Part shown: positions 10,767-21,300 of the stretch, one piece after another
Layout of the letters: every line of letters starts with the position of its first letter
How positions within the stretch are numbered: the stretch's first letter is position 1
From: Rhizaria sp. SCN 62-66
Taxonomy: Eukaryota; Rhizaria, unplaced
DNA: 61,151 nucleotides
Reading direction: 5' to 3'
Assembly: GCA_001724265.1 (NCBI GenBank)
Contig: MEDY01000295.1
Location: 1 to 61,151 of the forward strand
Made by a program: the position numbers and the translations under genes
The notes under the pieces: model-generated
What the model saw: only the letters and a program-made list of their open reading frames with translations
What the model was told of the DNA's origin: nothing
Databases searched by the model: none

Positions 10767-13700
10767 ATGTACTCCAGCGGCCGCTGCAACATGCCTCACG
10801 CAGCAGCGACCGCTCAGCTTCCCAACAGCAACATCACAAACAACAGCAACAGCATCAGCAACAACAGCAGCAACAACAGCAGCAACAGCAGCAGAAGTAG
10901 CATCAGTAGCGGTGGTGGCAACATGTCTCTCTTGTCCACGACTGCTGTCCGCACCCGCGGTACAACTAGCGCCACGGGCGTCGGATTCCGACTCCTCACC
11001 CTCGCCAGCCTTTGCCTCTGCCTATGCCTCGCGCTTGCCAGCGCGCCCCTCGCCACCGCCGCCGCCATGACCGCCGCCGCCTCGGCCTCCGCCTCAACCG
11101 CTGCCACTACCACATCCTCAGCTTCTGCCTCTGCTTTTGCGTCTGTGTCGGCATCAGTTTCGAGCCGTCGCCGGTCCTCCAACCCCGAACCGCAGCCGTC
11201 CCAGTCATCGTCATCCGCGTCTTCGTTCCCTCTCGGCTTCAACTCGCGTCTGTCAGCCCCCCGCAGCGCGCGGCTCCTCGCGGCGCTGACGGCGCGCGAC
11301 CGCTCCGCCGCCTCCGCGCTGGCGTGGCTATCAGCGCCCGTGCTGGACCTCGCCACGCCGCTGCCGCTGCTGCCGCCTTCGCCGCCGCTCCGCCGCACCT
11401 GCACCGAGTACACCCGCCAGGGCCACTGCGCTCCCGGCAAGCTCACCAAGGACCTCCCACGCTGCCCGTCGGCGCTGCTTGCCAACGCGCTCCACAAGAC
11501 GGCCGCCGCCGCCGCCGCTGCAGCAGCAGCAGCAGCGCCGGCAGAGGGCTTGCAAGCGGCGGCGGCGGCGGCGGCCGCGGAGGCCGAGGCGGCGGCGGTC
11601 GATGTCGTCCACTTTGCAGTGCTGGGAGACAGCGGCTTGACCAACAGCGGCTGTGCGGAGGCTGTCGGTGAGCTTCACTCCGCCTACCACAATCAAATTG
11701 CATCCCTGCCCACAGCAACGCTCAGCCCCAGCGATCATGCGAACGCAGGTGCTGATTCTAACGCGCGCGCGCTGCCCCCGCTGCGCGAGACGGCCGGGCT
11801 TGACTTCACGCTGTCGGCGGGCGACAACGCGTACTGGTCCGGCAGCTGTGATGACCACGCCTCCGCCTTCACGCGGTTGCCCTACGGCAAGTTGTTCCCG
11901 CTGTCGGCGACGACGCACTGCGTGGACCCCACCAAAGCGCCCCGCCGCGCGCGCGCGCAGCAGAGCTGGGGCGCGACGGGCGCGGTCGGCTTCAACCGGC
12001 AGCGCCACCGGGCTCTGCGGGCGGCGGCCGTCTCGGTCGCCGTCGGCGCCGCCAGCGCTCGGTCTTCGCTCGGCGCAGGCGCCGCGGGGGTCACGGGTAC
12101 CGGTGAGAGGGTCGCGGGTACCGGTGCGGGCGGCGACTGGGAGAGTGACTGGGGGTACGTGCCCACCGTCACGGGTTACTCTGGCGAACTCGGGCTCATT
12201 CTTCTCCAAAACAGCAGCAACAGCAATATCAACAACGCCGGCCCTGCGACAGCGACTGCGACTGCGGTGTACCGGCTGCCGGCGCCGTTCCAGCCCACGG
12301 CGGGCGAGCCCGGTACAGTGCAATTGGCACAACGAGTGGAGTACCTTCGCCACTTACTCGCCGGTCTGACCCGCGTCACCGCCACCGCCACCGCCACCGC
12401 CACAGCGACTGCGGCCGCGATTGACGGCGATTCAGAAACAGAGAGTGTGCATGCGGGCGCGGGCCCGCTGCCGCCCCAGGTGGCTGACCCGACTGCCGCG
12501 GCCGAGTTAAGGATGCGGGTTTCGGCGTTTCTCTCGGCGCAATTCAGGCTGGGGGCGGTCGCCACCGGCAACTCCGCCGCGTCCGCGTCTGATGACGACG
12601 GCGCCAACGGTGATTTGAGTGACAACAATGGATCAACGATGTTGAGTCCCGAAGACGCGGCGGCCGCTGCGATCGCATCCGCGTTCCCGCAAGCCATGAA
12701 CTCTAACATCAACGACAACAACAACAACAACAACAACAATTACAAGAACGGCCGGTCTAACGGCCACGGCCAGAGTAGGAACAGTAACTCCCAGTTGCAA
12801 CCGCAACCACAGTCTCGGCGTGTCCGTTACTTCCCCATTCCTGGTAACCACGATTACGACCTGTGCTGGGACCGGATTGGCACCATGCCTTACGACCAAT
12901 ATTTCCCATTTCTCGCTTCCATGTCGCCGGGCGCCGACCTCTCGGGCGGCTTATTTTACCGCCATGCCCCGACTTCACTTAAAGGTTCTGTCGAGTTCTT
13001 TACTCTCAACTCCAACTTCGGTCACCGCAAAGAGAGCGCCAACCTGGCCGACGCGCTGCTACACCGCGCCCAAATCGCCTGGCTCCGCGCCGCGCTCGCT
13101 GAGTCAGCAGCGCCGTTCAAAGTGGTTTTGCTGCACCACCCGCCGCACGCGTCGGCGCGGCACGACGCGAACGCGCAGTGGATGAATCTGCCGTTCAAGC
13201 AGTGGGGCGCGCATGCCGTGCTCACGGGGCATCAGCACGCGTACGAGCGGGTACAGCTGACTGACGAGTACGCGCAATACCAAGATGTGAACGCACAGAG
13301 CGCATCACAGGGCAAGAATAGTGCGGTGAATACCTCGCCGTTCGCGCCCGCTGTGACTGCTGCTGCGGCCAGTTCGAAAGACAGTGAACCGCTGTCGCCG
13401 CCGTTTCCCAACCCGCGGCCTTCTGCTGACTCAGCAGTGTACATCATGAACGGACTGGGTGGCCACAACTGGGTGTACTCGGTCGACGACTGCGACGCGC
13501 ATCCGGGCTCCATGAAGCGGTACAACGCAGCGCATGGCATGCTGGTGGGGCAGCTGACTCGCAAACGCAACTCTGGCTCCAGCCCCAGCCACAGTCGCGG
13601 GCACAGTCAGAGTCACAGTCAGAGTGGCAGTCGCAGTAGCGGTCAGAATGCGCACAGCCAGTCCTCGGTGAGGGCTGCTGATGTAGCAACGGTGGGGCGC

Positions 13701-14063
13701 GGTCTTCGCGAGACGGTCGAAGTCGCTCCCCCCTCCAGCTCCGAATCTGGAGAGGTCTCCACCACTTCTTCCGCGGCGACGTTCACAGCGCCCGAGGACG
13801 CGTCGATGGAGCTGTCATTCTGCTTCCTCTCGCTGGGCCCCGCGGCCACGCCCACCGCCACCGCCGCCGCCGCCGCCACCGCCGCCGCAGCTGGCGACAG
13901 CGGGCGCGACAGCAGCAGCAGCGGTGACAACAACGACAACAACGAAGAAGGGGGCTGGTTTGCGGCGGCGGCGGCGGCGGCTGGGTTTGGCCGGCCGCAG
14001 CCACAGGAGAAGAAGCAGCCGGAGCTGGGACAGCTTGTGGATCACGTGTCGCTGTTTGCGTGA
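10767..14063 (+). CDS. Secreted purple-acid-phosphatase-like metallophosphoesterase with large low-complexity insertions
   Basis: The frame is 1,098 codons, ATG 10767 to TGA 14061-14063. The metal-site blocks of the calcineurin-like phosphoesterase superfamily appear in order: GDSG (about residue 286), GDNAYWSG (about 352), GNHDYD (about 692), HHPPH (about 790) and GHQHAYER (about 821). They are followed by NGLGG and a late RYNAAHG segment, as in tartrate-resistant or purple acid phosphatases. These enzymes hydrolyse phosphomonoesters with a dinuclear metal centre. Family members are about 300-350 residues; here Ala, Thr, Asn and Gly runs push the blocks apart. A hydrophobic signal segment (LLTLASLCLCLCLALASAPL) follows an internal Met at 10923, which may be the real start because residues 1-52 are only Asn/Ser repeats. 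Secretion or a lysosomal location is inferred. No in-frame TAG is present. Confidence 0.88.
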   Translation: MYSSGRCNMPHAAATAQLPNSNITNNSNSISNNSSNNSSNSSRSSISSGGGNMSLLSTTAVRTRGTTSATGVGFRLLTLASLCLCLCLALASAPLATAAAMTAAASASASTAATTTSSASASAFASVSASVSSRRRSSNPEPQPSQSSSSASSFPLGFNSRLSAPRSARLLAALTARDRSAASALAWLSAPVLDLATPLPLLPPSPPLRRTCTEYTRQGHCAPGKLTKDLPRCPSALLANALHKTAAAAAAAAAAAAPAEGLQAAAAAAAAEAEAAAVDVVHFAVLGDSGLTNSGCAEAVGELHSAYHNQIASLPTATLSPSDHANAGADSNARALPPLRETAGLDFTLSAGDNAYWSGSCDDHASAFTRLPYGKLFPLSATTHCVDPTKAPRRARAQQSWGATGAVGFNRQRHRALRAAAVSVAVGAASARSSLGAGAAGVTGTGERVAGTGAGGDWESDWGYVPTVTGYSGELGLILLQNSSNSNINNAGPATATATAVYRLPAPFQPTAGEPGTVQLAQRVEYLRHLLAGLTRVTATATATATATAAAIDGDSETESVHAGAGPLPPQVADPTAAAELRMRVSAFLSAQFRLGAVATGNSAASASDDDGANGDLSDNNGSTMLSPEDAAAAAIASAFPQAMNSNINDNNNNNNNNYKNGRSNGHGQSRNSNSQLQPQPQSRRVRYFPIPGNHDYDLCWDRIGTMPYDQYFPFLASMSPGADLSGGLFYRHAPTSLKGSVEFFTLNSNFGHRKESANLADALLHRAQIAWLRAALAESAAPFKVVLLHHPPHASARHDANAQWMNLPFKQWGAHAVLTGHQHAYERVQLTDEYAQYQDVNAQSASQGKNSAVNTSPFAPAVTAAAASSKDSEPLSPPFPNPRPSADSAVYIMNGLGGHNWVYSVDDCDAHPGSMKRYNAAHGMLVGQLTRKRNSGSSPSHSRGHSQSHSQSGSRSSGQNAHSQSSVRAADVATVGRGLRETVEVAPPSSSESGEVSTTSSAATFTAPEDASMELSFCFLSLGPAATPTATAAAAATAAAAGDSGRDSSSSGDNNDNNEEGGWFAAAAAAAGFGRPQPQEKKQPELGQLVDHVSLFA

Positions 14064-14787
14064 GCGAAGTCTATATCCAAATGCTTTTTGTTTGACAGTG
14101 GATCTGGCTCCTAGAGGTTGGGCGACGCTGCGTGGTGGAAAAGTCTTCAGAAGAATTTAATGTGATAGGTACGACTGGTGATGCTACTAAGGCCCCAAGT
14201 CGGCGTTTCATAACGATGAATTTGAACTTAGTTACAATAGAGATCGTTTTCCGTTTATTTTGACGAATTTTCTTGGTGTTCAGGTTGCTTTCGTGACAAG
14301 AAGTATTACTACTGTAATATGGTACATGTAATACTTACATAAATGTAAATATACAATTAGCACTGTTTTATTTATAAGCTTAAGGTATACGCCTTAAAAC
14401 AAACGTATATAATCAAAAGCTGCTCATATCAAATTAGTCATCGTATAGCACCAGTACTGGGCATGCGACTGACCACCCACGCACATGTAACACACATGTA
14501 TGCGCTCACAATCACAAAGCAACAGTATGAGGTTGTTGTTTACAACACCTTTTGCCAGAGAATATGAGCCAATGGTTATAGTGGAAGGGAACTAATGAAC
14601 TAAACGACATTAAAGTGATGAGAGCACGCTCGAAGCTAACAATACAACAATAACAGTAAGCTTGACTCAAAACCAAAACAATATTGCGACAGAGCAAAAG
14701 GGGAAAGACTCGCACTGCAATAACGTGAAAAGTACGACAAAGCACAGCGTTGCAACAATCAAGGCTTTGGTAATTTCTAACAATATC

Positions 14788-14972
14788 TTTGCTCCACCAG
14801 ACACGCGAGTTACTCACGGAGGAACGATGAAAAGAGTCGAGAAATAAAGACAAACGCCACCTTGTTAAAATAAAAACAAGACAGACATATCATAAAATAA
14901 ACAAACAATTAGTGTGGATACAAAGACGCATCTGCAAACGTACAACGCGCAGCACGATACTGCGGAGAGACA
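14788..14972. repeat. 185-bp direct repeat, copy 1
   Basis: This is nearly identical to 15093-15277, with under a dozen differences and start-to-start spacing of about 305 bp. Similarity extends weakly on both sides (an AATTTC-AACAATATC block before, AGACATTTT-AACTA after), so the original duplication was larger and has since diverged. On the minus strand each copy begins after a TTTCCGCAG-like acceptor. In its second half it contains a GTGAGTAAC donor-like site. Confidence 0.9.
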
Positions 14973-15092
14973 GTAACAAGCTCTATCCTTCACAAATACG
15001 ACAGATCAAAAGACATTTTCAACTAACATAATTTCCAACAATATCATCCAATAATTCCTGAATTATACACATAAGCTTATGACTATTTTCCC

Positions 15093-15277
15093 TTTGCTCC
15101 ATCAGACACGCGAGTTACTCACGGCGGAACGATGAAAAGAGTCGAAGAATAAAGACAAACGCCACCTTGTTAAAATGAAAACAAGACAGACATATCATAA
15201 AATAAACAAACAATTAGTGTGGATACAAAGACGCATATGCAAGCGTACAACGCGCAGCACGACACTGCGGAAAGACA
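15093..15277. repeat. 185-bp direct repeat, copy 2
   Basis: This is the second copy of the block at 14788-14972. It lies about 100 bp downstream of the giant gene's TAA on that gene's strand, so it may be transcribed in its 3' region. There is no open frame shared by both copies. Confidence 0.9.
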
Positions 15278-15377
15278 TTTTTAACTACCTAACGATCAAA
15301 CAAATCGAAGCATTTGAAAAAAAAACGTAGACAAAAAAACGCAGTTAGAAAAACAATTGCATGCCGATATTTGGCGC

Positions 15378-18300
15378 TTACTCTGGCAAATCGGGCTGAA
15401 GTGCGAGATCGAGGTCACGGCTCTCGCCAAGCATATGAGCGTGACCGACCTGTCTCCGGGCGTCCTCAATGAGCCACTGCGCCACGTCTTCCGTGCTCAA
15501 CTGGAGCGCGGCCGCAGAAGATGACAGAAGTCCGGTGCTGATATCGCGGCCCACATCGAGCGCGCCCGCGAGAGCAGCGCCGCGCTGCGCATTGGTCAGG
15601 ATCTCACTCGACTGCATATTATGCATCTCTTCGCTTGACTTGTCATGTCCGCCGCCGAATTGCAGCCCAGCATTAGCACTGTTGCCGCCGATGCTTTCGA
15701 GCGCGTGCTCACGGAGCATTTCAACAGATTTTGCGAGTGTTGACGCCGGTGCAGTGCTCGTTGGCGCGGTGACGAACATATTTAAGTCAGCGCTGCGTGC
15801 GGTGCGAGAGCGAGACTCTGATCCATCTGCTGAAGGCATATTAATTAGCTCATTATTGACGTTATTGTGATCGTTGACGTCAATAGTTGCGGCTCCATTG
15901 CGCTTTGTTTGTTCCGCGCGGCGACGCTCTCTCACCATGGCAATGCGCCATTCGCGAATCACAGGCTCCGCCTCCATCCCTTTGGCGTGCGCCTCACGGA
16001 GCGCATTGCGAAGTGGGACTAGCTTCGCCTCCTGCTTTTGTAGCACAATGAACGCAAGCACAACAGCGGTGATGAAGATGACGACCAGCATGCAGATCAA
16101 AACAGTGATGACAGTCTTAGCCGTTTCACTCACGGTGTCAACGAAAAGGAAATTAGCAAGGAAGAAAACCATGAAAGACATAAAAAGTGACAGTAACTCA
16201 GCAATTTCAGTTACTTTGTTTTCAAAGGGTTTCATGAAAATCTGCAGGAGAATCGAGAGGAAAATAAACAGCGACGCCAGTAAAAGCTGTGTGTGAAGCG
16301 CACCGGGGAAGAAAACAGCAATAGCAACCAGAATTGCTTTGCGTGCCATCTCATTGAGGAACCAATAGTAGCGCGTAGGTTTGTAGCCACGGTAGAGGAA
16401 GGCCATCTGCGACTCGAACACCTTCTTTTGATTCCGCATCACTGTTGAGGCGCCCTGCGAGGACATTATCACTAAGTCACGGTTGCGGAAAAGCACAAAC
16501 CAGGCAAAAAAGGGGATGTCCAGCACCCAGAGGATTAACATCGGCATCCCAAGTGTGACAATGAAAAAGATATGTTGAGAAGAATAACACTTTTCAAGCA
16601 TATTGCCCAATACAACATTTGCCGACGAATCGTCATCGCCGCCAACGTTCTTGCATGAAAGCATTGTGAAGAATTGGCGAGTTACGTTCGGGTGAATCAT
16701 AAACATAACAACAGTGATTGTGGTGATAATGTAGCCAGAGTACTAAGAAATAATGTTGTTGTACTGCGTCTCAGCAACATCCAGGCGAACGCGCATTTCA
16801 GACGCAGTCAGCTTTGGTGGCTCTGATTTGAGACGTTGTTCACGGGCCTTTTCAAACATTGCCTTCCCGTCCTTTTCGCCATAGTTGCCAACGTACCACT
16901 GTTGCTGTTGCTCCGCACGCACGCGTTGGAATGCGCGCTCACGGCGGAGAACGCGGTCCCTCAGAAGCTCGGCGTTGTACAACGAGTCAAACGGTAAAGT
17001 AGACAGAAGACGCATGTTCTCCAAGTCCTCGGCGCTCTGTACGACTCGCGCAAACTCAAATGTTGATGTCGCCTTGTTCTCAGCTTCCTTTGACTTCTTA
17101 GCATTAAACTCGGGTGTTTCGCGCACAATCATTGAGTACACCTCGACCTCACGAGCCACACGCTCATATATCGACTCGCGACTTTGGTGCATTAACGCAT
17201 ACGCACGTGAAAGAGCTGCCTCGCTCACTTGCGCTTCATCTATAAGAGTGCTGCGCAAAATAAATGCCGCATCATCGCACAGCACAGAGCTAAATAAGTT
17301 AGCAATGGCGCTGGGGTCGTCGTCGTGAGAGTTCTGAATCGTCGCGTCGTTGTTGACGGAAGAACCAGTTGGAGGGAAAGGGAGGCTTTGCTGGCGATAG
17401 GGGACGCCGCGCGTCTCCGGCAATGATTTTGTGCCAGAGACAGGCAATACAGCATCATGTTTCTCCTGCATGCCAGAAAGTGGTGGCGTAAGATTAATTG
17501 AGACTGCTGGTGCGTCACGATCACTAAAGCTTGTGTTGATGTAACTGTTGAGGTTATTCTCATCAACAAGGTCGTTATGCTCAAACACCACGATATCGGA
17601 GGTTTCATCAAGCTCATCAGCGGCTCTACGGTCAGGGTTGCTGTGAATCTTGCTCGAAGGGCCCCAAGTGCGGGTCGCAATCCCGGCTTGTTCAGAGCTT
17701 AAAACTGGTGTTACTGATGACGTGTTTGCACTCTGCTGGGTCATCATTACGTCGTAGTTAAACGGGTGCATTACATCAGCTTCAGACGCAGACTCAACCA
17801 CAGCTGAAGAGGAACACACGCGCATTGTCACTCCACGGCCCGGCAAAAGCGCGGACACTCGTTGAAACGGCGAGCGGTTATCATTACTCACATCAGAAGC
17901 GATTCTCATAATGCCGAACAATGCGGAAGTTGTGGGTGAGTCGCCTGAGTGCGGACAATTACCGGACTGTACAGTGTCTGTTGTCACTGCGCGCAGACCA
18001 CGCTCCTCAAGCAACGCATCACGCGTGCGCGCGGGAGATGCTGTTGTAGCTCGAAATCCCCGACAACCGTACGAGACCCTCATAGGTGACTCGTCCCGGT
18101 GGAAGGGGCCGCCAACTGGGGATCCAGGTGGAGGAGCAAAGATATGCTGTGCTGAGCCTCTGTTCACGCCTATCTGTTGCGCGACGCTTGCGCTTGAAAT
18201 GCGGGACACGCTATTGCTGCGACTGACGCTGGGTAAGCCTGTACGCCGACGGTGCAACGGGGTACGAGGAGCTCCATAGCCGGAAACTTGTGTTGAGAAC

Positions 18301-21300
18301 TCTGGTGTGGTTGGTGGGACAGGCGGGGCTAGAGGACCTGTCTCGTCAGGTAAGCTCACCGAAGGCTTTTTTGAGCTTTTTCGCATAAGCTGGCGACGCT
18401 TTCCAACGGTTTTGCGTGCGTTTATTATATGCACACCTGCGCTCTCTTTGGTACTCAGGTCGATACCTGTGTGGACGCTGTTAGTAAACCCAGTGGGCCG
18501 ATTGCGTGCTGTCAAAGCATCAGAAAGCAATCCCATGTCATGTGTATCATCAACGTTATCCCAGACACCGGAAGTAACGTAATCCTTGCTGCGCTCAGCC
18601 GCGGCCACTTGGTCTTGTGCTTTCATGACGCGGTCGCGTTGACGAGCGTAGCTCTCGAATTCGGTCACGATCTCCGCCATCAGATGGCGTTGTTCAGCCA
18701 TCTCAGCAAGAACATGCATCTTGTATCGACGCTTTGTGATGTAGTAGCGTGGCATGAAGAAAATAAACGGTAAGATAATGCCCATGACAGGAAGCACCAT
18801 GATACCGATTGATGTCACCCAAAACGAGTTGATCGATGGGTTATCTCCCAGGAAACAATCGAGGGACACCAATGCAGTACCGACGCCAGCGGCTGAGTCC
18901 GCTCCGGAAAATAGACCATTAAGGAAGCCCGGCCATCGGAGATCATACTTATTTGCAATTGCCATGACTTGAAGACCGGACACAGCAACCTTAAATAACA
19001 GTGGCACTGCAGGCGCAGGAAGCTCGTTCATTGACTGACGACCGTCGACAATTTGTTTCCATGCAAGAACAGCACACCCAACAATTGCGGCAAGCGTGCT
19101 CGCAACAATAATAAACCAGGCAAGAGCAGGTTCATTACAGCGACCACACTTAAACACCGAGGTCTTTCCGTAACCTGGCGAGCAGACGGTGCAGAGCGGA
19201 CCGCTGTGGCCTTCAATACAGGCGTTGCCACCAACGCACGTTGAGTCTAAGCACGTTTGGAACGATAGAACAGCGTGCCGTTTGTAGTTTGCATCGATTA
19301 TAGGTGCTTTTATATATACCTGCTCTGCCAATAGAATGCTTTTCTGAGCGTTATAGTCCGAAATGGCATCATCAGCAAGCTCCTGTGCTGATGGATCACT
19401 TTCGATTATCGAGGGATTCACGTCTACCATGACGTAGAATGTCCGCAATTTATCTTCGATGGTTTCGCTTGCCTTAGTGCCAACGTTTGCTCCCTCTAAA
19501 ACGCTGTCTGGCAGTATGTCGAGAACTGAAGCAAACACAAACCGGCTCCGTGGGCGTGAGTTGGAGTCAAAGATTGCCTTGATAACAAGGCTTTGCGCGG
19601 TACGACTGACATCGACGCGGGAAGTGTTATACGCAATGCTGATTGGGAAATAAACTCGTACGACATTGGGTGGATTGAGGTATGTTATTGAAGGCGCGTA
19701 CGATAAAATAGAAAGAATGTTATAGACTGAAACGCCGGGCATTGAGCAATCTCCACCGAGCATGCATGGCTGACACACACCCATGATGTCACGATATGAG
19801 CCGGCTTTGCATTGACAAAACGAATAGTCGCTCGTGTGCTCGGCGCCGAGCGGACAAGTCTCACACTGAGCGCTGCCTTCGTGCTCAGCAAACGTGCCTG
19901 GGGCGCACTGAAGGCAGCCTTCGGCTCGTTTCTGAGAAAACGTCCCACGCGGACAACGCGGACAGCTGGACTGGCCTAAACCGGAATACGTGCCAACAGG
20001 ACAATCTGAGCATGCTGTTGCTCCATATTGGTCAGTGAAAGTACCTGGCTGGCACTGGCGGCACAGCGCCTGAGACCAGATATCGTTGTAGTAACCAGGC
20101 TCACATGGCACACATTTGACATCGCTGTTATGTTGACCAGGTGGACACTGGACGTATGACAACAACACAGTCTCTTTTGAAAGCTCACCATAACGCTGCA
20201 ATACTGTAACAGGGCGGTCAATTGTAGCGTCTGCAGGTGTTGTGCACATGAGCTCGCGGTGGGGATTAGAATCTGTGTGAACGACTTGAGAGCACGTTAG
20301 TCCGCCAATTGAAACGGCTGCACCAAAGGCACCAAAGTTGTCACCAAGTAGCAGAATTCGATCACCACCATCGCGATTGCACTCGCGGATTGACTTTATC
20401 GAGTTTTTCTGGCAGCCTCTGATTTCTGTGATTGAAGGAGCAGCATAGTTAACTCGGCCGCGTGACTCGACGCGCTGTGAACCAGCCTTAACAATCAATG
20501 ATAACCCAGAGCCGGAGCCAGCAGGGAGCTTGCACGTAAGCTTGAGGTTGCTCTCGCGCAATAGTGACAAACACTGGCGGCCACCAACCATAACTTGAAG
20601 CGGATCCAGAAAGCCCGAGCCAGTGACTGTGAGGCGGATATCCCCACCATCGGTCGGGCAGTCAGAGGTGATACCGCTCAGGAAATTGTCGATTCCACAA
20701 CCGAACACTGACGATACAAGAGGCACTTGCGGGTACGAGTACATATCTGTTGAATAAGCTGCGCGGTGCGCGATGATTAGTTTAAACTTTAGATCGATCT
20801 CGTTCACGCCGTCTTTGGTGTGACAGATAATGGTTCGTTGATTCGGACTATTTGTGAGAGATAACTCTTGATTAAAGATGCACTCATGTGGATAATCTTC
20901 AGTGTTACTTCCTGCGCTGTACATCATTCGCACTAGCCCGGCGCGCTCAACAAACAGATTATCGATATCAAAGCCAATGTCCTCACCAAGACTTGTAAGA
21001 CTGACGTAGTCATTTGTGCGCTGCCCGATCCCAGTAGATGTGACGGCGTGCAGTGATGATGGAACAAATGCGTGTAGAGGATAGGAAATGCGGACATTGT
21101 AGTTGGAGCCGAGAGTTGCAAGCTCTGCCAAAGCTGAGGTGCCGTCCCAAGCCCAATTCCAGCGGGAGCAATCAACGTCGCCTGCGTTGTTTGCAACAGC
21201 ATCCGGCTGGATACAGTACTGCATGCGCACGTAAAGATCAGCACCTTGACCGGCACTCAAGGTACATTGCACCTGAAGGTACTTCAGTTTCTCTTGATTA

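Larger units (their letters stand above)
14064..15377. other. Convergent AT-rich spacer
   Basis: This lies between the 3' ends of the metallophosphoesterase gene and the giant gene. Apart from the duplicated 185-bp block it holds A-rich runs and short noise frames. I see no tRNA or other RNA gene I can support. Confidence 0.5.

Noticed and set aside
10712-10900. Poly-Gln ORF overlapping the phosphatase start
   Set aside because: It is the second frame of the AAC/AGC repeat that encodes the Asn/Ser tract. Even with UAG read as Gln it soon leaves coding-like sequence.
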